Part shown: in pieces, positions 1-8,367 of the stretch
How the letters are laid out: each line of letters starts with the position of its first letter
Numbering within the stretch: the stretch's first letter is position 1
Assembly (NCBI GenBank): GCA_002841545.1
Contig: PGZZ01000011.1
Location: forward strand, 1 to 64,000
Reading direction: 5' to 3'
DNA length: 64,000 nt
Origin: Firmicutes bacterium HGW-Firmicutes-16
GTDB taxonomy: Bacteria > Bacillota > Clostridia > Oscillospirales > Oscillospiraceae
Position numbers and translations under genes: made by a program
Notes under the pieces: model-generated
What the model was told of the DNA's origin: nothing
Seen by the model: the letters and a program-made list of their open reading frames with translations, nothing else
Databases searched by the model: none

Positions 1-12
1 GTACAAGAGAAA

Positions 13-210
13 ACAAAAACCTTCCGTTTTTGCAGCAGGTTTGTAAAAAACGTAGTTCTTATGTTTTAGTGGCCACCGCGCTAGCGGTTTAGTGCTATGG
101 TATAACCAGAAACAGCCGCGCGAAAAATCGCACGGCTGGACTTATGCTATGGTTTATAGGCGCAAGGTCTGCCGTTAATAAATTATAGTTGGAAATGGAA
201 GTAATTTCAA
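13..210 (-). ncRNA. Candidate small RNA with own promoter and terminator
   Basis: On the minus strand there is a promoter, TTGAAA (205-210), a 17-base spacer and TATAAT (182-187). Transcription would start near 175 and run to a short hairpin with a T tract at about 13-33 (CAAAAAC/GTTTTTG). Inside lies a strong hairpin at 113-138 (CAGCCG.GCGA against TCGC.CGGCTG), and the 9-base string ACCATAGCA occurs twice, once on each side of it (near 96-104 and 148-156). No open reading frame fits. I could not match it to 6S, SRP, RNase P, tmRNA or a known riboswitch. The promoter and terminator are seen; the RNA itself is inference. Confidence 0.4.
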
Positions 211-282
211 CATAAATGTCAAAAAAAGCCGTACGATTGCCGTTTAGCTTCCGTTAGGGACAAATTAGGTATTTTGGCAAAA

Positions 283-309
283 TCGGCGGCGGAAGGACTC
301 CACCGCCGA
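283..309. terminator. GC-rich hairpin, possible bidirectional terminator
   Basis: TCGGCGG (283-289) pairs with CCGCCGA (303-309), and inner GGA (291-293) with TCC (299-301). Read on the minus strand it is followed by TTTTGCC, which makes it a second possible stop behind tRNA-Pro. On the plus strand a weak T run comes only 5 bases later. Bases 310-378 hold nothing I recognise. Confidence 0.4.
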
Positions 310-378
310 GCATCTTTTCCTGCTTCGAATTGCTGCAATCAATTAGAAATGCACTAATAAATTCCGAACATTAACGCA

Positions 379-406
379 GAAAAACCGCCTGTATAGGCGG
401 TTTTTC
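379..406. terminator. Terminator behind tRNA-Pro
   Basis: AAAACCGCC and GGCGGTTTTT form a short GC stem with T tracts on both strands, a classic bidirectional intrinsic terminator. It lies just beyond the CCA end of the minus-strand tRNA-Pro. Confidence 0.75.
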
Positions 407-414
407 TTTAAAAT

Positions 415-490
415 TGGTCCGAGTGACAGGTTTCGAACCTGCGGCCTCGTGGTCCCAAACCACGCGCGCTACCAACTGCGCCACACCCGG
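415..490 (-). tRNA. tRNA-Pro (anticodon UGG)
   Basis: The minus strand folds as a complete cloverleaf. The acceptor CCGGGTG pairs with CACTCGG (one G-U), the discriminator is A, and CCA is encoded. The anticodon stem CGTGG/CCACG encloses the loop TTTGGGA, giving anticodon TGG. The T arm carries GGTTCGAAACC. UGG reads all four proline codons in many bacteria. Confidence 0.96.
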
Positions 491-544
491 ATGTTTATAT
501 TATTCGCTCAAAGCAAGCATAAATGCTAGAACATGAGCTTTGAT

Positions 545-573
545 ATACTACCACAGTTTCCATGATTCTGCAA
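545..573 (-). promoter_or_regulatory. Promoter of tRNA-Pro
   Basis: Minus-strand TTGCAG (568-573), 17-base spacer, TAGTAT (545-550). The expected start near 538 leaves about 48 bases of leader before the mature tRNA at 490. It is back to back with the trmB promoter. Confidence 0.55.
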
Positions 574-583
574 CGGTTTTTTG

Positions 584-612
584 TTGATGTTTTATGCCGC
601 ATATGGTATTAT
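584..612 (+). promoter_or_regulatory. Promoter of the trmB-xth-dusB-sigma operon
   Basis: TTGATG (584-589), 17-base spacer, TATTAT (607-612). It starts transcription about 18 bases before the chosen ATG of trmB, just ahead of the AAAGGAG ribosome binding site at 617-623. Confidence 0.65.
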
Positions 613-636
613 CGCGAAAGGAGCGTGACAAACACT

Positions 637-1278
637 ATGAGAATTCGCAGAAAACCTAATTTGATACCGCGCATGGAGCGCTGTGCCAATGTTCAAATAG
701 AAGACCCCGCCGCCTTGAAGGGCGAATGGCTTAAGGTGATTTCCGGTTACTCAGAACTATGGCTCGAGCTCGGTTGCGGAAAGGGACGATTCACCGCCGA
801 CACTGCCGAGCAAAATCCCGACATCCTTCTCGTTGCTATCGAAAAAGTGGCGGACGCGATGATAATCGGCATGGAGCGAGCATATGACCGGGGCATCGAA
901 AATGTACGATTTATTGACGCGGACGTACTCGCGCTGCCCGTGATTTTCGCACAGGGCGAGGTCGACCGCATCTTTTTGAACTTCTCAGACCCGTGGCCCA
1001 AGAACCGCGACGCGAAGCACAGACTAACATCGCCCGACTTTCTTGCGCTTTACGAGAACGTCCTCAAGCCGGAGGGCGAGATACATTTTAAAACCGATAA
1101 TGCGCCGCTTTTCGAATACTCGGTCGAGACACTAATTAGAGAAGGGTGGACGCTCTTTGAAGTGACCCGCGACCTCCACGAGCATGGAATCGTCGGCGTG
1201 ATGACTGATTATGAGGCGAAATTCCACGAGCAGGGCGTAAAAATAAACCGCCTTGTTGCCAAGAAGGAGAAAAGATGA
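637..1278 (+). CDS. trmB: tRNA (guanine-N7)-methyltransferase TrmB
   Basis: Uses S-adenosylmethionine to methylate guanine 46 in the variable loop of tRNAs. The open frame extends upstream to 562, but ATG 637 is preferred: it follows AAAGGAG at 617-623 and gives 214 residues, the family's usual length, with the typical N-terminus MRIRRKPN. The SAM-binding loop ELGCGKGRF is near residues 44-52, and the family signature [14 protein letters not shown] near 116-129 forms part of the active site. The GTG at 625 is in frame but too close to the ribosome binding site. Its stop overlaps the start of xth (ATGATGA), so the two are translationally coupled. Confidence 0.95.
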   Translation: MRIRRKPNLIPRMERCANVQIEDPAALKGEWLKVISGYSELWLELGCGKGRFTADTAEQNPDILLVAIEKVADAMIIGMERAYDRGIENVRFIDADVLALPVIFAQGEVDRIFLNFSDPWPKNRDAKHRLTSPDFLALYENVLKPEGEIHFKTDNAPLFEYSVETLIREGWTLFEVTRDLHEHGIVGVMTDYEAKFHEQGVKINRLVAKKEKR

Positions 1279-2033
1279 TGAGACTTGTTTCCTGGAACGT
1301 CAACGGACTTCGGGCTGTTGCGAAAAAAGGTTTTGAGGACATTTTCTACGGACTCGAAGCAGATATCTTCTGCCTTCAGGAAACGAAGCTTCAGGAGGGG
1401 CAGATCGAGCTCGACCTGCCCGGCTACGACACCTACTGGAATTACGCCGAGAAAAAAGGCTATTCGGGAACGGCTATATTCACTAGGTATACGCCGCTTT
1501 CCGTATCCTATGGGCTCGGTCTGCCCGAGCACGACACAGAAGGGCGTGTCATTACACTCGAGTTTGAGGACTTCTATCTTGTTTGTGTATATACTCCGAA
1601 CGCGCAGGACGAGCTTAAGCGTTTGCCTTATCGCATGAGCTGGGACAACGCTTTCCGCGATCATCTCTGCGCGCTGGACGCCGTTAAGCCCGTTATAGTC
1701 TGCGGCGACATGAACGTTGCCCATGAGGAAATCGACCTTAAAAATCCGAAGACCAACAGGGGAAACCCCGGCTTCTCGGACGAGGAACGAGCGAAGTTTT
1801 CGGAGATTCTGGACGCGGGCTTTACGGATACATTCCGTTATCTTTACCCCGACACCGAGGGCGCCTACAGCTGGTGGAGCTACCGGATGAATGCGCGCGA
1901 GAAGAACGTCGGCTGGAGAATCGATTATTTCCTTGTGTCGGACAGACTGCAAAATAACATTGACAAGGCTTATGTATGCCCTGAGATTTACGGTAGCGAT
2001 CACTGCCCCGTGGGGCTTGACATTCAGTTTTAG
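1275..2033 (+). CDS. xth: Exodeoxyribonuclease III / AP endonuclease
   Basis: Mg-dependent DNA repair nuclease of the ExoA/Xth (EEP) family. It cuts at abasic sites and has 3'-5' exonuclease and 3'-phosphatase activity. Residues typical of the family are visible: WNVNGLR (7-13), LQETK with the metal-binding Glu at 36, [12 protein letters not shown] in the middle and GSDHCPV at 240-246 with the catalytic Asp-His pair. Length is 252, as in B. subtilis ExoA. Start is ATG 1275 or the next ATG 1278, both behind AAGGAGA at 1264-1270 and overlapping the trmB stop. Confidence 0.95.
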   Translation: MMRLVSWNVNGLRAVAKKGFEDIFYGLEADIFCLQETKLQEGQIELDLPGYDTYWNYAEKKGYSGTAIFTRYTPLSVSYGLGLPEHDTEGRVITLEFEDFYLVCVYTPNAQDELKRLPYRMSWDNAFRDHLCALDAVKPVIVCGDMNVAHEEIDLKNPKTNRGNPGFSDEERAKFSEILDAGFTDTFRYLYPDTEGAYSWWSYRMNAREKNVGWRIDYFLVSDRLQNNIDKAYVCPEIYGSDHCPVGLDIQF

Positions 2034-2042
2034 GAAGTAATA

Positions 2043-3014
2043 ATGGTAAAAATAGTAAATATTGAAATAGACGGACTTCTTGCGCTTGCTCCGATGGCGG
2101 GCGTTTCCGATATCGCCTTCCGTGAGGTTTGCTTAAGGGCGGGAGCCGCCTATACCTGCACTGAGATGGTGAGTGCCAAAGCTCTCGTTTACGGAGACAT
2201 CAAAACGAAGAGCCTGTTGCAAATCGGAGAGGGCGAGCACCCATGCGCGGCGCAGATTTTCGGCAGTGAGCCGGAATTCATGGGTGAGGCGGCAGGACTT
2301 GCGAGAGAGATCTCGGGCGCAGATGTCATCGATATTAATATGGGCTGCCCTGTCGGCAAGGTTTCCGGCAACGGAGACGGCTGCGCTCTTATGCGCGAGC
2401 CGGAAAAGGCGCAAAGGATAATCGAAGCCGTTGTGCGTGGTGCGGGAGTCCCCGTGACGGTCAAATTTCGCAAGGGCTGGGACAAGAGCAGCGTAAACGC
2501 TGTCGAATTCGGCAGAATGTGCGAAGAGGCGGGAGCCTCGGCTATCACGGTGCACGGACGAACCAGAACTCAGATGTATTCCGGCCTTGCGGATTGGGAT
2601 ATAATCCGAGACGTGAAAAAAGCTGTCTCAATACCCGTTTTTGCGAACGGTGATATTTTTGAACCTGAGGACGCTGTGCGCATCCTGCAACATACTAATT
2701 GCGATATGGCAATGATAGGGCGCGGAGCTTTCGGCAATCCGTGGATATTCGGGAGAGCGAACGCGCTGCTGCGCGGGGAAAAGCTGCCTGTACTGCCTCC
2801 GCTTTCGGAGAGAATCGACCTTGCTGTGAAACAGTTCGAGGAAGCAAGGATTTACAAGGGCGATAAGATTGCCTGCCTTGAGGCGAGAAAGCACTTAGCT
2901 TGGTATCTGCACGGCGTGCCGTATTCTGGCTATTACAGGGCGCAGGCGGTGCGCGTGGAAACATTTGATGATATTTATGACCTTGTAAAAATCATCAAGA
3001 GAGAATTGAGGTGA
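2043..3014 (+). CDS. dusB: tRNA-dihydrouridine synthase, DusB/Nifr3 type
   Basis: FMN-dependent enzyme that reduces uridine to dihydrouridine in the tRNA D-loop. The TIM-barrel opens with LAPMAGVSD (residues 15-23). The catalytic cysteine is C102 in NMGCPVGKV, and the C-terminal part has the FMN phosphate-binding stretch MIGRGAFGNPWIF. Length 323 is usual. Only 9 bases separate it from xth and 4 from the sigma gene, so trmB-xth-dusB-sigma form one transcript. The exact position modified in tRNA cannot be read from sequence. Confidence 0.93.
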   Translation: MVKIVNIEIDGLLALAPMAGVSDIAFREVCLRAGAAYTCTEMVSAKALVYGDIKTKSLLQIGEGEHPCAAQIFGSEPEFMGEAAGLAREISGADVIDINMGCPVGKVSGNGDGCALMREPEKAQRIIEAVVRGAGVPVTVKFRKGWDKSSVNAVEFGRMCEEAGASAITVHGRTRTQMYSGLADWDIIRDVKKAVSIPVFANGDIFEPEDAVRILQHTNCDMAMIGRGAFGNPWIFGRANALLRGEKLPVLPPLSERIDLAVKQFEEARIYKGDKIACLEARKHLAWYLHGVPYSGYYRAQAVRVETFDDIYDLVKIIKRELR

Positions 3015-3018
3015 ACCG

Positions 3019-3630
3019 ATGACGCGAGAAGAAGAGGATATCCTCGTCGCGAAAATCCAGAACGGGAACAGTACAGCATTTGAAGAGCTGGTTATTGAAA
3101 ACCAGACGAAAGTTTATAACCTTGCCCTGCGCATGGTCGGCAATGAGCAGGACGCTTACGATATGTCGCAGGAAGCGTTCATCAAAGCTTACAACTCGTT
3201 AGCGCTTTTTCGCGGCGAAAGCCGCTTTTCTGTGTGGCTTTACAGGCTGACGACGAACGTTTGCCTTGATTTTTTGCGTTCTTCGGGACGAAGGACCCAC
3301 GCCTCCCTGACTTTTATGAGCGATGAGGACGACGAGAAGGAGCTTGAGATTCCGGATGAGCGCTTTTCTCCAGAAACGCTTGTGGAAAAAAAGGAGCTGC
3401 GTGAGGCTGTCAATCGCGGACTTATGAGCCTGTCTAAGGATTATAGAGCGATACTTCTATTGCGCGAGATTGACGGTCTTAGCTATGAGGAAATCGCGGA
3501 AGCCCTCGCGTTGGAAGAAGGGACTGTGAAGTCCCGAATTTTCCGCGCGCGAAAAAGGCTTTGCTCAATACTTACTGCAGACGGGAACTTTTCATTTGGG
3601 CTTACGTCAAAGAAAACAAAGGAGGTGTGA
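3019..3630 (+). CDS. ECF RNA polymerase sigma factor (SigW-like)
   Basis: Group 4 (extracytoplasmic function) sigma factor of 203 residues. Region 2 lies at about 22-90 (ALRMVGNEQDAYDMSQEAF is the region 2.2 core), followed by an acidic linker. Region 4 at about 135-190 has the helix-turn-helix SYEEIAEALALEEGTVKSRI. It is followed after 3 bases by a zinc-containing anti-sigma gene, the usual pairing for SigW/RpoE groups. It has no promoter of its own within 4 bases of dusB, so basal expression must come from the housekeeping operon promoter. The stimulus is unknown. Confidence 0.92.
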   Translation: MTREEEDILVAKIQNGNSTAFEELVIENQTKVYNLALRMVGNEQDAYDMSQEAFIKAYNSLALFRGESRFSVWLYRLTTNVCLDFLRSSGRRTHASLTFMSDEDDEKELEIPDERFSPETLVEKKELREAVNRGLMSLSKDYRAILLLREIDGLSYEEIAEALALEEGTVKSRIFRARKRLCSILTADGNFSFGLTSKKTKEV

Positions 3631-3633
3631 AGC

Positions 3634-4659
3634 ATGACAGACTGTGAAAAATACTTGGAGCTTATGAGCGCCATGTTAGACGGCGAACTTTCCAGTGAGC
3701 AGGAAGCCGAGCTTCGCACTCACATCGGCAAATGCGAGGATTGCAAAAGAGTTTACAATGCTTTCAAAGGAATTTCCCGCGCACTCACCGATGAACTTGC
3801 GACACCGCCGGATACGCTTGTTAAAGGCGTAATGTTTAAAATAAAAAACCAGAAAAAGTCGGAAAGACGCTTCGCGTTCGGCCGTTTTACGGCGCTTGCC
3901 GCCTGTCTCGCACTTGTCCTTTTTGGCGCATCGCATTTCGGTCTGCTTGATGGCACGAAGCTTGGTTCAACGAAAAAAAGCGCGGCTCCGGAAGCTACAG
4001 AAGACCAGGTCTTGATGGAGGATTCCGCTCCGGAAAACTCCGGCGTAGTTGCTGAAGAAAGAGCCGGAGCAGCTGATGCCGATAATGCGGAAGGTTCGGG
4101 GCAGACCATGCTCACGTCAGGCGTACCCCAAACGGAAATCGTAGATGGTACAGTGTTGCAGTACGGCTTTTCAGTGCAAAATATGCTGATGACAAGCGAA
4201 GCCGGAACGGAAGACAATAAGGAGCCGTATTTCCTGTTCGAAGCGAAGGAAATACTTGTCTATGAGGGTAAGTATTATCCCGAAGAGCAGGATGAGGATA
4301 AGAACAAGCTGCTCTTTACCCTTTCGACTGAGGAAGACCTAAACGCGCTTTACGAGTTTGTTACAGCCCTGCCCGACAACACCGTGGAGTATACTCCCGA
4401 GGACGGCGAGATACTGAAGGAAGACCCACTCTATACGCTGTATATACCTGCAGACACTGAAAAAGACAAAAACGCTAAAGACAAGGTGATTTGTATTTGG
4501 TTTGTAAACGGAGAAATGTGGTGTGTTACTGCGGATGCGCATAGCCCCAATCCTGCTCAGAACGTCAGCGCCGAAAAGATACTTTATAAGGCTGAGGGTG
4601 TTCAGGATAAATTTGAAGCATTAATAAAAGGAATGAAAGAAGCTAAAGGTATTACGTAA
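3634..4659 (+). CDS. Membrane anti-sigma factor with zinc finger and large outer domain
   Basis: The N-terminal cytoplasmic ZAS domain has the HxxxCxxC motif (H30, C34, C37) that clamps ECF sigma factors. One membrane helix lies at about 84-104. The remaining 235 residues face outside: an acidic linker rich in Ala and Glu at about 115-150, then a compact domain that I cannot assign to a family. The ribosome binding site AAAGGAGGTG overlaps the end of the sigma gene. Inference: it holds the sigma factor until an envelope signal triggers release or proteolysis. This outer part is larger than in the smallest RsiW-type proteins. Confidence 0.85.
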   Translation: MTDCEKYLELMSAMLDGELSSEQEAELRTHIGKCEDCKRVYNAFKGISRALTDELATPPDTLVKGVMFKIKNQKKSERRFAFGRFTALAACLALVLFGASHFGLLDGTKLGSTKKSAAPEATEDQVLMEDSAPENSGVVAEERAGAADADNAEGSGQTMLTSGVPQTEIVDGTVLQYGFSVQNMLMTSEAGTEDNKEPYFLFEAKEILVYEGKYYPEEQDEDKNKLLFTLSTEEDLNALYEFVTALPDNTVEYTPEDGEILKEDPLYTLYIPADTEKDKNAKDKVICIWFVNGEMWCVTADAHSPNPAQNVSAEKILYKAEGVQDKFEALIKGMKEAKGIT

Positions 4660-4670
4660 ACCTACAATAT

Positions 4671-4717
4671 AATAACACAGCCGGCATTCTCTATTTGAGA
4701 GTGACGGCTGCGTTATT
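4671..4717. terminator. Bidirectional terminator between anti-sigma gene and nadA
   Basis: A long imperfect stem: AATAAC.CAGCCG..TTCTC on the left pairs with GAGA..CGGCTG.GTTATT on the right, around the loop TATTT. It sits between two convergent genes and has AT-rich flanks on both sides. Confidence 0.8.
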
Positions 4718-4731
4718 ATGTAAACTAATCT

Positions 4732-5637
4732 TTATTCAATTCCCACCATGCGTTCGAGGCTTTTTCTGGCTCCCGCCATCTCCGACTCGGGAAGCTCGAT
4801 TGGAGGTCTATTACCTTCAAAACAGGCGAGGATGTCCTCAAGCCCCGTCTTTTTCATATCCGCGCAGACGAAATTATCCTTTAAGATATGAAGCTTTTTA
4901 TTTAGCAGTTCGCGAGAGAGAATATCGAAAACGCCGTACTCCGTGCCGATAACGAGATCCAGAGCGTCCGTTTTCCGAGCATAGTCCAAAATTCCGGCGG
5001 TCGAGCCGATATAGTCTGCAAACTCCAACACTTCGGATCTGCACTCCGGATGGACGAGAATTTTCGCATCAGGCAAAGTCTTTCTTACCGTCTCTGCATC
5101 CTTGACTGAAACATTATCGTGAATTGGGCAGCAGCCGTCAAAGAGAATAATCTCTTTTTCGGGAACACTTTTCGCTACATATGAACCGAGGTTCTTATCC
5201 GGCACAAAGATTATCTGCCTGTTCGGGAGCGAGCGCACAACTTTTTCGGCGGAGGAGGAGGTACAGCAGATATCGCTAACCGCCTTGACCGCGGCTGATG
5301 AATTGACATAGCAGACGACTGCGGCTTCGGGATGCTTTTTCCGCAGAGACAGAACATCGTCCGGCGTTATCATATCCGCCATCGGACAGCCGGCATCAAA
5401 CGACGGAAGATAGACAGTTTTTTCAGGGTTAAGTATTTTCGCGCTTTCCGCCATGAACCTGACACCACAAAGAATTATCATGTCCTTATCTGCCTTCTGC
5501 GCGAGCTTTGCGAGTGCAAAGGAATCGCCGACAAAGTCTGCAATGTCCTGCACTGGCAGGGTTTGATAATAGTGGGCAAGTATAAGAGCGTTGCGCTCTT
5601 TTTTAAGTTTAAGGATTTTTTCTTGAAGGTCATTCAT
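4732..5637 (-). CDS. nadA: Quinolinate synthase NadA
   Basis: [4Fe-4S] enzyme that condenses iminoaspartate with dihydroxyacetone phosphate to quinolinate in de novo NAD synthesis. Length 301 matches the short NadA form of Thermotoga. The three cluster cysteines are visible in DAGCPMAD (C84), FDGCCP (about 169) and DNFVCADMKK (about 258). Substrate-binding motifs AHYYQ, VNSSAAVKA and HPECRSEV are intact. No nadB or nadC lies next to it. Ribosome binding site AAAGGAAAG lies upstream on the minus strand. Confidence 0.95.
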   Translation of the reverse strand: MNDLQEKILKLKKERNALILAHYYQTLPVQDIADFVGDSFALAKLAQKADKDMIILCGVRFMAESAKILNPEKTVYLPSFDAGCPMADMITPDDVLSLRKKHPEAAVVCYVNSSAAVKAVSDICCTSSSAEKVVRSLPNRQIIFVPDKNLGSYVAKSVPEKEIILFDGCCPIHDNVSVKDAETVRKTLPDAKILVHPECRSEVLEFADYIGSTAGILDYARKTDALDLVIGTEYGVFDILSRELLNKKLHILKDNFVCADMKKTGLEDILACFEGNRPPIELPESEMAGARKSLERMVGIE

Positions 5638-5708
5638 TAGAGCGTTACTTTCCTTTCGGGTGTGAGGTAATAATAAGTACTTTTTTTATAGAAGCGAATA
5701 TTTAACTT

Positions 5709-5737
5709 AATATAGCACAAATATTGGCGAAATACAA
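5709..5737 (-). promoter_or_regulatory. Probable nadA promoter
   Basis: Minus-strand TTGTAT (5732-5737), 17-base spacer, TATATT (5709-5714), leaving about 65 bases of leader. A niacin-type repressor (NiaR) could act here, but I see no clear operator. Confidence 0.5.
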
Positions 5738-5805
5738 ATACACTTCAGAGCGCAAACCCCTGCTTTTCAAATAAAATTTTCATTTATTTTATCGGCAATA
5801 TGTGG

Positions 5806-5833
5806 TAGACTTCTTACATTAGTTTTCTATATT
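5806..5833 (+). promoter_or_regulatory. Probable promoter of the DUF975 operon
   Basis: TAGACT (5806-5811), 16-base spacer, TATATT (5828-5833), followed by AAGGAGAG before the ATG at 5858. The -35 box is imperfect. Confidence 0.4.
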
Positions 5834-5857
5834 CGTTTATGCCAAGGAGAGAATCGT

Positions 5858-6562
5858 ATGAAAATAAACCGCGCCGCAATAAAACAGAATGCAAAAGGCG
5901 TCATTTCATCAACGAAGCCTAGTCCGATATTGGTCGGGCTTGTCTATCTTGCAGTCACATATGTTCTGCAGTTCCTGTCCTATACCGTGAGCGGGCAGTA
6001 TCAGGCGTATATGAAAATGATGGAGCAGATGATGGCGGGAAATCTCGACTATGTTCCGCAGATGCCTCATACGAATGCAGGCGGCGTTATTATAAGCATT
6101 GCAATTGTTTTAATGATGATGATGCTCAGCGTAGGCTTTACAATTTACTGCATGAATATTTGTCAATTCCGTAATGCGGGCTTCGGAAACCTTTTTGACG
6201 GCTTTGCAATATTCTTTAAGGTACTGTGGCTCACACTACTGATGGGCATCTTTGTTTGGCTCTGGAGCCTGCTGCTGATTGTTCCCGGCATAATAGCAGC
6301 TTACCGTTACCGTATGGCGCTGTATATTATGATAGACAATCCACAGCTCGGCGCGCTCGATTGTATAAGAGCCTCGAGCAGCATGATGAACGGTCATAAG
6401 GGCGAGCTGTTCGTGCTTGATCTCAGCTTTTTGGGCTGGGTACTTCTCACAGCGTTCCCGTTTGTAACAATCTGGGTGACACCATACACCTCGGTCACTT
6501 ACGTTAATTACTATCTCGCGCTGAGGGATATGCCGAGAACGAACTTCAACGTGAAGGTTTAA
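5858..6562 (+). CDS. DUF975 family multi-pass membrane protein
   Basis: 234 residues starting MKINRAAIKQNAKG, the recognisable N-terminus of the DUF975 family of clostridial integral membrane proteins. Membrane segments lie at about 22-45, 72-97, 115-145 and 185-215. The third ends in the family-typical IVPGIIAAYRYRMALYIM, and a short amphipathic piece with DCIRASSSMM follows. Function is unknown for the family. It is first in a three-gene run with a YhfC-type protease and an anchored Ntn hydrolase (24- and 14-base gaps), which suggests a shared membrane task. Start supported by AAGGAGAG. Confidence 0.82.
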   Translation: MKINRAAIKQNAKGVISSTKPSPILVGLVYLAVTYVLQFLSYTVSGQYQAYMKMMEQMMAGNLDYVPQMPHTNAGGVIISIAIVLMMMMLSVGFTIYCMNICQFRNAGFGNLFDGFAIFFKVLWLTLLMGIFVWLWSLLLIVPGIIAAYRYRMALYIMIDNPQLGALDCIRASSSMMNGHKGELFVLDLSFLGWVLLTAFPFVTIWVTPYTSVTYVNYYLALRDMPRTNFNVKV

Positions 6563-6586
6563 CAAATTTTATAGGAGACAAGAGAT

Positions 6587-7282
6587 ATGCAAGTATTTAG
6601 CAGTATTTTTACAATTATATGTTCTTTTTTATTGCCGATTGCATTGACGGTGATATTTTGTGTACGCAGAAAGGGCATTTGGAAACCGATACTTTTCGGC
6701 GCGTTGACCTTTGTTGTTTTCCAGGTGCTCATACGCATACCTTTACTCCAGGCTGTCCTGCCGTATCAGTCGTGGTATATAACCTTTGCGAACACGCAGC
6801 CGATTTTGTATGGTCTATTTTTGGGCGGTACTGCGGCTTTGTTTGAAGAGGGCGGAAGATATCTTGTCATGTCACTTTTCCTTAAGAAGCATAGGAGCAC
6901 GTCCGACGGAATTGCGTTCGGAGTCGGTCACGGCGGAATTGAAGCCATTCTTCTAGTTGGAATCAGTGCGATAATGGCACTCTTTACAAATCCTTTTCCG
7001 ACTACTTCCAGCCTCATGTTTGCGAGTGGGTTTGAGCGACTCTGTACGCTCGTGCTGCATATCGGCTGGTCCGTCATGGTAATGAAGAGTGTGCGCGAAA
7101 AGAACCTTTGGTGGCTTCTGGTTGCTTTCGTCACCCATATGCTCATCGACTTCGTAGCTGTAACTTATTTAAGCGTTATCGGCGTATGGCCGCTCGAAGG
7201 AGTAGTCTTTGTGTGTGCCGCACTGATGGCTTGGTTTGTCGTGAGAGAGTATAAAAAACATAAAACTTTAGAGAATAACTGA
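6587..7282 (+). CDS. YhfC family glutamic-type intramembrane protease
   Basis: 231 residues, about seven membrane helices. The putative catalytic motifs are EEGGR (E87, E88, R91) and HGGIE (H115, E119), the same EExxR plus HxxxE arrangement as CAAX/Abi-type proteases, to which YhfC (PF10086) is related. Other seen features: a basic loop KKHRST after the first motif and a charged C-terminus. Ribosome binding site TAGGAGAC precedes ATG 6587. Substrates are unknown; the gene downstream encodes a membrane-anchored hydrolase and the gene upstream a DUF975 protein, both possible partners. Confidence 0.8.
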   Translation: MQVFSSIFTIICSFLLPIALTVIFCVRRKGIWKPILFGALTFVVFQVLIRIPLLQAVLPYQSWYITFANTQPILYGLFLGGTAALFEEGGRYLVMSLFLKKHRSTSDGIAFGVGHGGIEAILLVGISAIMALFTNPFPTTSSLMFASGFERLCTLVLHIGWSVMVMKSVREKNLWWLLVAFVTHMLIDFVAVTYLSVIGVWPLEGVVFVCAALMAWFVVREYKKHKTLENN

Positions 7283-7296
7283 ATGTGTGTTAACGA

Positions 7297-8355
7297 ATGA
7301 AAAAATTATTAAAAATTACGAGCATCGTGCTGGCAGTCGCTATTTTGTTGCTGGCAGTTGCATTTGGTGTGTGGAACAAAGAGGTTCGGAGCCTCATTAC
7401 TTTGGAAAAGATCGACGACCATCCTTTGTATCGAATGACCTACATAGGGGATTATGGCTTTGATGAATTCCTGAAAACCGGCGCAAAAAGCGACGGTGAT
7501 ATCGAGAAGTTTGTTACAAAGCGCCTTCTGAAAGGTCTGCCGATAAAGCTTGGCGTTACGGGCGATGCCTGTACTGCATTCGTGACGCGTAACGAAGACG
7601 GCGACGTGCTGTTCTGCAGGAATTTCGATTTTGGTTTTTCTCCGGCATTGCAGTGCGCCACGGACCCCGATAACGGCTATTCCTCAATATCTACTGTGAA
7701 TTTGTCCTACGCCGGATATTCGGAGGACGAGCTTCCCGACAGCGTTTCAAGCAGCTTTTTGACTCTTGCGTCTCCGTTTCTCCCATTCGACGGAATGAAT
7801 GAAAAAGGCGTGGCTATGGCGCTTCTTGCTGTGCCTGAATATGACTATCAAACAGATCCAGATAAGGTTACGCTGAATACGACCGCCGCGATTAGACTCG
7901 TACTCGATAAAACGGCAAATGTGGACGAAGCGGTTGAGCTTTTGAAGCAGTACAATATTTATTTCTCCGGCGATGTCGACTGCCATTTCCTTATAGCCGA
8001 CTCGAGCGGGAAATCCGTTATCGTAGAGTATTACGATGGTAAGCTGCAGACAGTCACAACGGATGAGGAGTATCAGATTGCCTCGAATTTCATCGCATAC
8101 AACGGACTCAATATTGGCGAAGGCTATACCGAATTTGACCGCTACGACACAGTAAAAGCGGCAATCGAGAGCAACGGCGGTATCCTTACAGAAGATCAGG
8201 CGATAGAGCTGCTTGCAAAGGTTGGAGTCGTGGACGAGGGAGTGGACAAGCTCCAATGGTCGGTGATTTATAACCTGACGACAGGTGAGGGAAAGATTTT
8301 TGCTCACAGGAAAACGGAGAATACCATTGATTTCAGCCTAAAAATGGCGCAATAG
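7297..8355 (+). CDS. Membrane-anchored linear amide C-N hydrolase (choloylglycine hydrolase / C45-like Ntn family)
   Basis: 352 residues. A basic N-terminus and membrane helix (about 4-25) anchor it, with the body probably outside. The Ntn-hydrolase core starts with GDACTAFVTRNEDG, with C92 as likely nucleophile, followed by LFCRNFDF, the RN(F/L)D motif of choloylglycine/penicillin V acylase and C45 acyltransferase folds. PFDGMNEKGVAMALLAVP and the later VIVEYYDGK also fit the family. A true Ntn nucleophile must become N-terminal, so removal of the anchor region before C92 is expected. Substrate unknown: bile-salt, N-acyl-amino-acid or peptide amides are possible. No strong ribosome binding site is seen before ATG 7297, so coupling to yhfC is likely. 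Confidence 0.78.
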   Translation: MKKLLKITSIVLAVAILLLAVAFGVWNKEVRSLITLEKIDDHPLYRMTYIGDYGFDEFLKTGAKSDGDIEKFVTKRLLKGLPIKLGVTGDACTAFVTRNEDGDVLFCRNFDFGFSPALQCATDPDNGYSSISTVNLSYAGYSEDELPDSVSSSFLTLASPFLPFDGMNEKGVAMALLAVPEYDYQTDPDKVTLNTTAAIRLVLDKTANVDEAVELLKQYNIYFSGDVDCHFLIADSSGKSVIVEYYDGKLQTVTTDEEYQIASNFIAYNGLNIGEGYTEFDRYDTVKAAIESNGGILTEDQAIELLAKVGVVDEGVDKLQWSVIYNLTTGEGKIFAHRKTENTIDFSLKMAQ

Positions 8356-8367
8356 ACTTTATAAAGC

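Noticed and set aside
1209-2003. 264-residue open frame opposite xth
   Set aside because: Antisense shadow of a clear exonuclease III gene; no ribosome binding site or recognisable motif.
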